A stretch of DNA of 8,126 bases, from contig CAKVLT010000088.1 of assembly GCA_934757945.1 (NCBI GenBank), forward strand, positions 1 through 8,126. Direction: 5' to 3'. The stretch comes from an uncultured Bulleidia sp. (GTDB taxonomy: Bacteria > Bacillota_I > Bacilli_A > Erysipelotrichales > Erysipelotrichaceae). Position numbers and translations under genes: made by a program. This document shows, piece by piece, positions 5,349 through 8,126 of this stretch. Every line of letters begins with the position of its first letter. Within the stretch, counting starts at the first letter, position 1. Below the pieces are notes generated by a model. It had not been told where the DNA came from, made no database searches, and saw only the letters and a list, made by a program, of their open reading frames with translations.

Positions 5349-6633
5349 GAGATTCCATCAGCTCTTGGATAATTCTTTCAGATTGAGGTGCATAGGCATT
5401 CTTGCGATCTTTTTTCTTGAATACTCCTTCCAGATGCATAATGCCAAAATTGGCATTCATAGGCTGGAAATGTTTACTGTCTGCATGAGTGATGTAATGG
5501 CTCATAGCACCTAGCATTGTCAAAGGACCAGGTATGCATACTTTTTCATTATGCATAACATGTGCAAGATTGATACCTGCAAGCATTCCGCTGGCACTGC
5601 TTTCAATATACCCTTCCACTCCAGTCATCTGTCCAGCAAAGAAAAGATTGTCTCTGTCCTTGAACTGATAACTTTCTTTCAGGTAAATCGGAGAATTAAT
5701 ATAGGTATTTCTGTGCATGACACCGTATCTGACAATTTCTGCATTTTCAAGACCCGGTATCATATGAATAATACGTTTTTGTTCAGGCCATGTCAGATGT
5801 GTCTGAAAACCTACGATGTTGTACAGAGAAGCTTCTGCATTATCCTGTCTAAGCTGCACTACGGCATAAGGTCGCACACCATCTTTTTCCAGTCCTACAG
5901 GTTTCATAGGACCAAATAACAATGTATCTTTACCTCTTTTAGCCATCACTTCAAAAGGCATACAGCCTTCAAAGTAAACTTCTTTTTCAAACTCATGGAG
6001 TTTAGCAGTTTCAGCAGTTATCACTGCCTGATAGAATGCAAAGAACTCCTCCTGATTCATAGGACAGTTAATGTAATCTGCACTTCCTTTATCATATCTG
6101 GATTTTTTATATGCTTTTGAAAAGTCTATAGATTCCTTTGTGATAATTGGTGCAGCAGCATCATAGAAATAACAATATTCTTCATGAATGATACCAGACA
6201 TAGCCTTAATCATCTTTTCAGAGGATAAAGGCCCCGTTGCAATCACACATGGTCCTTCAGGAATTTTATCCACTTCTTCATGAATGACTGTAATATTCGG
6301 ATCCTGCTCAATTTTTCTGGTCACATACTCAGCAAATTTATTTCTGTCCACAGCAAGAGCACTTCCTGCAGGTACACTTGTCGCATCTGCAGCTTCCATA
6401 ATCAGAGAACCTATCATTCTCATCTCATGCTTTAAAACACCTACAGCATTTGTAAGAGCATCACTTCTCAAAGAATTGGAACATACCAGTTCCGCAAAAT
6501 TTTCATTATGGTGTGCATCTGAATACTTTACAGGTTTCATTTCATACAGATCCAACTGTATACCTCTTTTACTCAGCTGGTATGCCGCTTCACATCCGGC
6601 AAGACCTGCACCAATGACTATAGCTTTACTCAT
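5338..6633 (-). CDS. trmFO: Methylenetetrahydrofolate-tRNA-(uracil-5-)-methyltransferase TrmFO
   Basis: TrmFO makes 5-methyluridine at position 54 of the tRNA T-loop, using 5,10-methylenetetrahydrofolate as carbon donor and FAD as reductant, in place of the SAM-dependent TrmA. The 431-residue product is the normal length (about 435). It opens with the FAD-binding GAGLAGCEAAYQL (8-20; Gly8, Gly10, Gly13). It has FAELVCSNSLRSDAL (46-60) with Cys51, and FEGCMPFEVMAKRG (221-234) with Cys224; these correspond to the two cysteines reported as functional in the family. GQMTGVEGYIES (334-345) is the C-terminal FAD-contacting signature. Its ATG shares an ATGA with the topA stop and its last codons contain the xerC start, so the three genes form a tight translationally coupled operon, in the same order as topA-gid-codV in B. 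subtilis. Identification is secure. Confidence 0.97.
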   Translation of the reverse strand: MSKAIVIGAGLAGCEAAYQLSKRGIQLDLYEMKPVKYSDAHHNENFAELVCSNSLRSDALTNAVGVLKHEMRMIGSLIMEAADATSVPAGSALAVDRNKFAEYVTRKIEQDPNITVIHEEVDKIPEGPCVIATGPLSSEKMIKAMSGIIHEEYCYFYDAAAPIITKESIDFSKAYKKSRYDKGSADYINCPMNQEEFFAFYQAVITAETAKLHEFEKEVYFEGCMPFEVMAKRGKDTLLFGPMKPVGLEKDGVRPYAVVQLRQDNAEASLYNIVGFQTHLTWPEQKRIIHMIPGLENAEIVRYGVMHRNTYINSPIYLKESYQFKDRDNLFFAGQMTGVEGYIESSASGMLAGINLAHVMHNEKVCIPGPLTMLGAMSHYITHADSKHFQPMNANFGIMHLEGVFKKKDRKNAYAPQSERIIQELMESHEL

Positions 6634-8126
6634 GATTTCTTTGTCCTTTTTCGTGTTGTTGTCTTTGTTGTTTTAGTTGTAGTTTTCCTTGTTGTCGCCT
6701 TCTTTGCAGTCGTTTTCTTTTCGGCTGTTTTTTTTGCTTTTGGAACAATCCTTTCTCCCTGCAGATTCTCCATGTAATTACACTTTGGATAATTACTGCA
6801 TCCCACAAAATACGTTCCATAACGGGACTTTCTCTTAATTAGCTCGGCACCGCATTCCGGACATGCCTTACCAATCGGTTCCGGCTTTTCTTTTTCCTTT
6901 GTTTCAAGAGGTCTGGAGTATTTACATGCAGGGAAGTTGGAACAGGAAATAAACTTTCCGTATCTTCCCTGACGAATTACCAGTTCCCCTCCACAATCCG
7001 GACAGATTTCTCCAGTCTTTTCAGGTTGAATTTTTTCCATACCTTCATAGGCTTTATTCAAAAGCGGTTCAAAGGTATTCCAGAAATCTGTCAGAGTTTT
7101 CAATTCTGATTCCTTCCCTTCTGCAATTTCATCCAGGTTGGTTTCCATCTGAGCCGTATATTTTACATTGATGATTTCAGAGAAAAACTCATCCAGTTTT
7201 TCAGTTGTCAGAATTCCCTGTTCTGTAGGTTTGAAAACTTTAGTGCGACTCTTTTCGCTGGCTCTTTCCAAAGTTACATATCCTCTCATCTGAATGGTTT
7301 CAATGATCATGGCATACGTACTTGGTCTTCCGATACCTTCTTCTTCAAGATCTTTAATCAGTTTGGCTTCTGTATAGCGTGCAGGTGGTTCTGTAAAATG
7401 CTGATTCTTTTCAAGTAATGTGGCAGCCAGCTGCTCACTGTCATTCAATACAGGTAATACAACGTCTTTGGATGTATCATATGTCTTATATACTTTCAGA
7501 TATCCATCAAAAGTTAATGTAGAACCATTGGCTGTAAAATCATATCCGTTTTGAGACAGAGTAACCGCAACACTGTTGAATTTAGCAGGAGCCATCAACG
7601 AAGCAAGGGCTCTGCAATAGATCATCTTATACAGACGATACTGTTCATTGGTCAAATGATCTTTGATTTTTTCCGGTGTATTGGCAATGCTTGTAGGTCT
7701 GATTGCTTCATGTGCATCCTGTGCATTGGCATCATTCTTAGCATGGTAGTACCCAAGATATTCTTTCCCAAATTCCTGTTCAATTCTGTCTCTTGCAGCA
7801 TAGATAAAATCATTGGAAAGTCTTGTACTGTCGGTACGCATATAGGTAATCAGACCTTCCTGACCATTTCCGACATCCACACCTTCATACAGTCTTTGAG
7901 CAATAGACATGGTTCGTTTAGCAGCAAAGCCAAGTTTAGTGCTTGCTTCCTGCTGCAAGGTACTTGTAATAAATGGTAAAGGCTGTTTTCTGGATCTTTC
8001 CGTTGTCTTTACAGCGGATACGGTAAATGGTCCCTGTACAGCATTATAGGCTTCAAGAGCCTCTTCCTCATTATGCAGTTCTGCTTTTTTTCCATGAATT
8101 TTGGATAAACTTGCATGGAATGGAAT
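6630..8126 (-). CDS. topA: DNA topoisomerase I (type IA), C-terminal 498 residues
   Basis: TopA relaxes negative supercoils by passing one strand through a transient break in the other, with the 5' end held on a tyrosine. The reading frame is open to the window edge at 8126, so the start and TOPRIM domain are outside. Visible residues include the tail of the N-terminal half, the active-site motif LITYMRTDSTR with the catalytic Tyr at visible residue 95 (about 7842-7844), DAHEAIRPT (137-145), and EGIGRPSTYA (263-272). Two four-cysteine zinc ribbons follow, Cys375/378/395/401 and Cys422/425/443/449, and then a 40-residue Lys/Thr-rich tail (459-498) ending at the stop. B. subtilis TopA has no comparable basic tail; such tails occur in actinobacterial TopA. 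The ATGA overlap with trmFO implies coupled translation. The TTG at 7958 is internal and not a start. Confidence 0.96.
   Translation of the reverse strand: MPFHASLSKIHGKKAELHNEEEALEAYNAVQGPFTVSAVKTTERSRKQPLPFITSTLQQEASTKLGFAAKRTMSIAQRLYEGVDVGNGQEGLITYMRTDSTRLSNDFIYAARDRIEQEFGKEYLGYYHAKNDANAQDAHEAIRPTSIANTPEKIKDHLTNEQYRLYKMIYCRALASLMAPAKFNSVAVTLSQNGYDFTANGSTLTFDGYLKVYKTYDTSKDVVLPVLNDSEQLAATLLEKNQHFTEPPARYTEAKLIKDLEEEGIGRPSTYAMIIETIQMRGYVTLERASEKSRTKVFKPTEQGILTTEKLDEFFSEIINVKYTAQMETNLDEIAEGKESELKTLTDFWNTFEPLLNKAYEGMEKIQPEKTGEICPDCGGELVIRQGRYGKFISCSNFPACKYSRPLETKEKEKPEPIGKACPECGAELIKRKSRYGTYFVGCSNYPKCNYMENLQGERIVPKAKKTAEKKTTAKKATTRKTTTKTTKTTTRKRTKKS

Noticed and set aside
6626..6820. Minus-strand frame rich in Gln, Lys and Arg over the end of topA
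   Set aside because: It is an alternate frame of the low-complexity Lys/Thr tail of TopA; its composition is a by-product of the repeats.
7956..7958. TTG as the start of topA
   Set aside because: The frame stays open and TopA-like up to the window edge at 8126, so this TTG is an internal leucine codon.

Overview
This window is a core-genome segment from a low-GC Gram-positive bacterium (Bacillota). Its gene order is the B. subtilis-type order topA-trmFO-xerC ... rpsB-tsf ... pyrH-frr. It lacks hslV-hslU-codY after xerC and has a short Ppx/GppA-like gene between tsf and pyrH. Together with AT-rich spacers and strong GGAGG-type ribosome binding sites, this suggests a gut-type Erysipelotrichia or a related lineage. 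That placement is an inference and not firm.

The description runs in the direction of transcription; almost everything is on the minus strand, so it goes from right to left. Positions 8126-6630 hold the C-terminal 498 residues of DNA topoisomerase I (topA), whose start lies outside the window. Its stop overlaps the start of trmFO (tRNA U54 methyltransferase) by 4 bp. trmFO in turn overlaps the start of a xerC-type tyrosine recombinase by 11 bp. The xerC reading frame is broken near 4928-4934: the N-terminal domain and the complete catalytic set are in different frames, and about 17 bp appear to be missing. A composite hairpin at 4381-4435 probably ends this transcript and is followed by the rpsB leader. 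rpsB (ribosomal protein S2, with a long C-terminal extension) and tsf (EF-Ts) are 3 nt apart, and a hairpin terminator follows tsf.

Between tsf and pyrH, a plus-strand Ppx/GppA-family gene (1447-2322) is convergent with tsf and divergent from pyrH. It has its own intrinsic terminator. This splits the usual rpsB-tsf-pyrH-frr arrangement into two units, so pyrH (UMP kinase) and frr (ribosome recycling factor) need their own promoter. A plausible extended -10 is present upstream of pyrH.

Functionally the window combines translation (S2, EF-Ts, RRF), tRNA modification (TrmFO), pyrimidine nucleotide supply (UMP kinase), chromosome topology and dimer resolution (TopA, XerC) and polyphosphate/(p)ppGpp-type phosphate metabolism (Ppx/GppA). 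I see no tRNA or rRNA gene, CRISPR array, insertion sequence, prophage or defence system. The most notable observation is the xerC lesion, whose junction looks like a deletion between short direct repeats. No exotic new system is evident.
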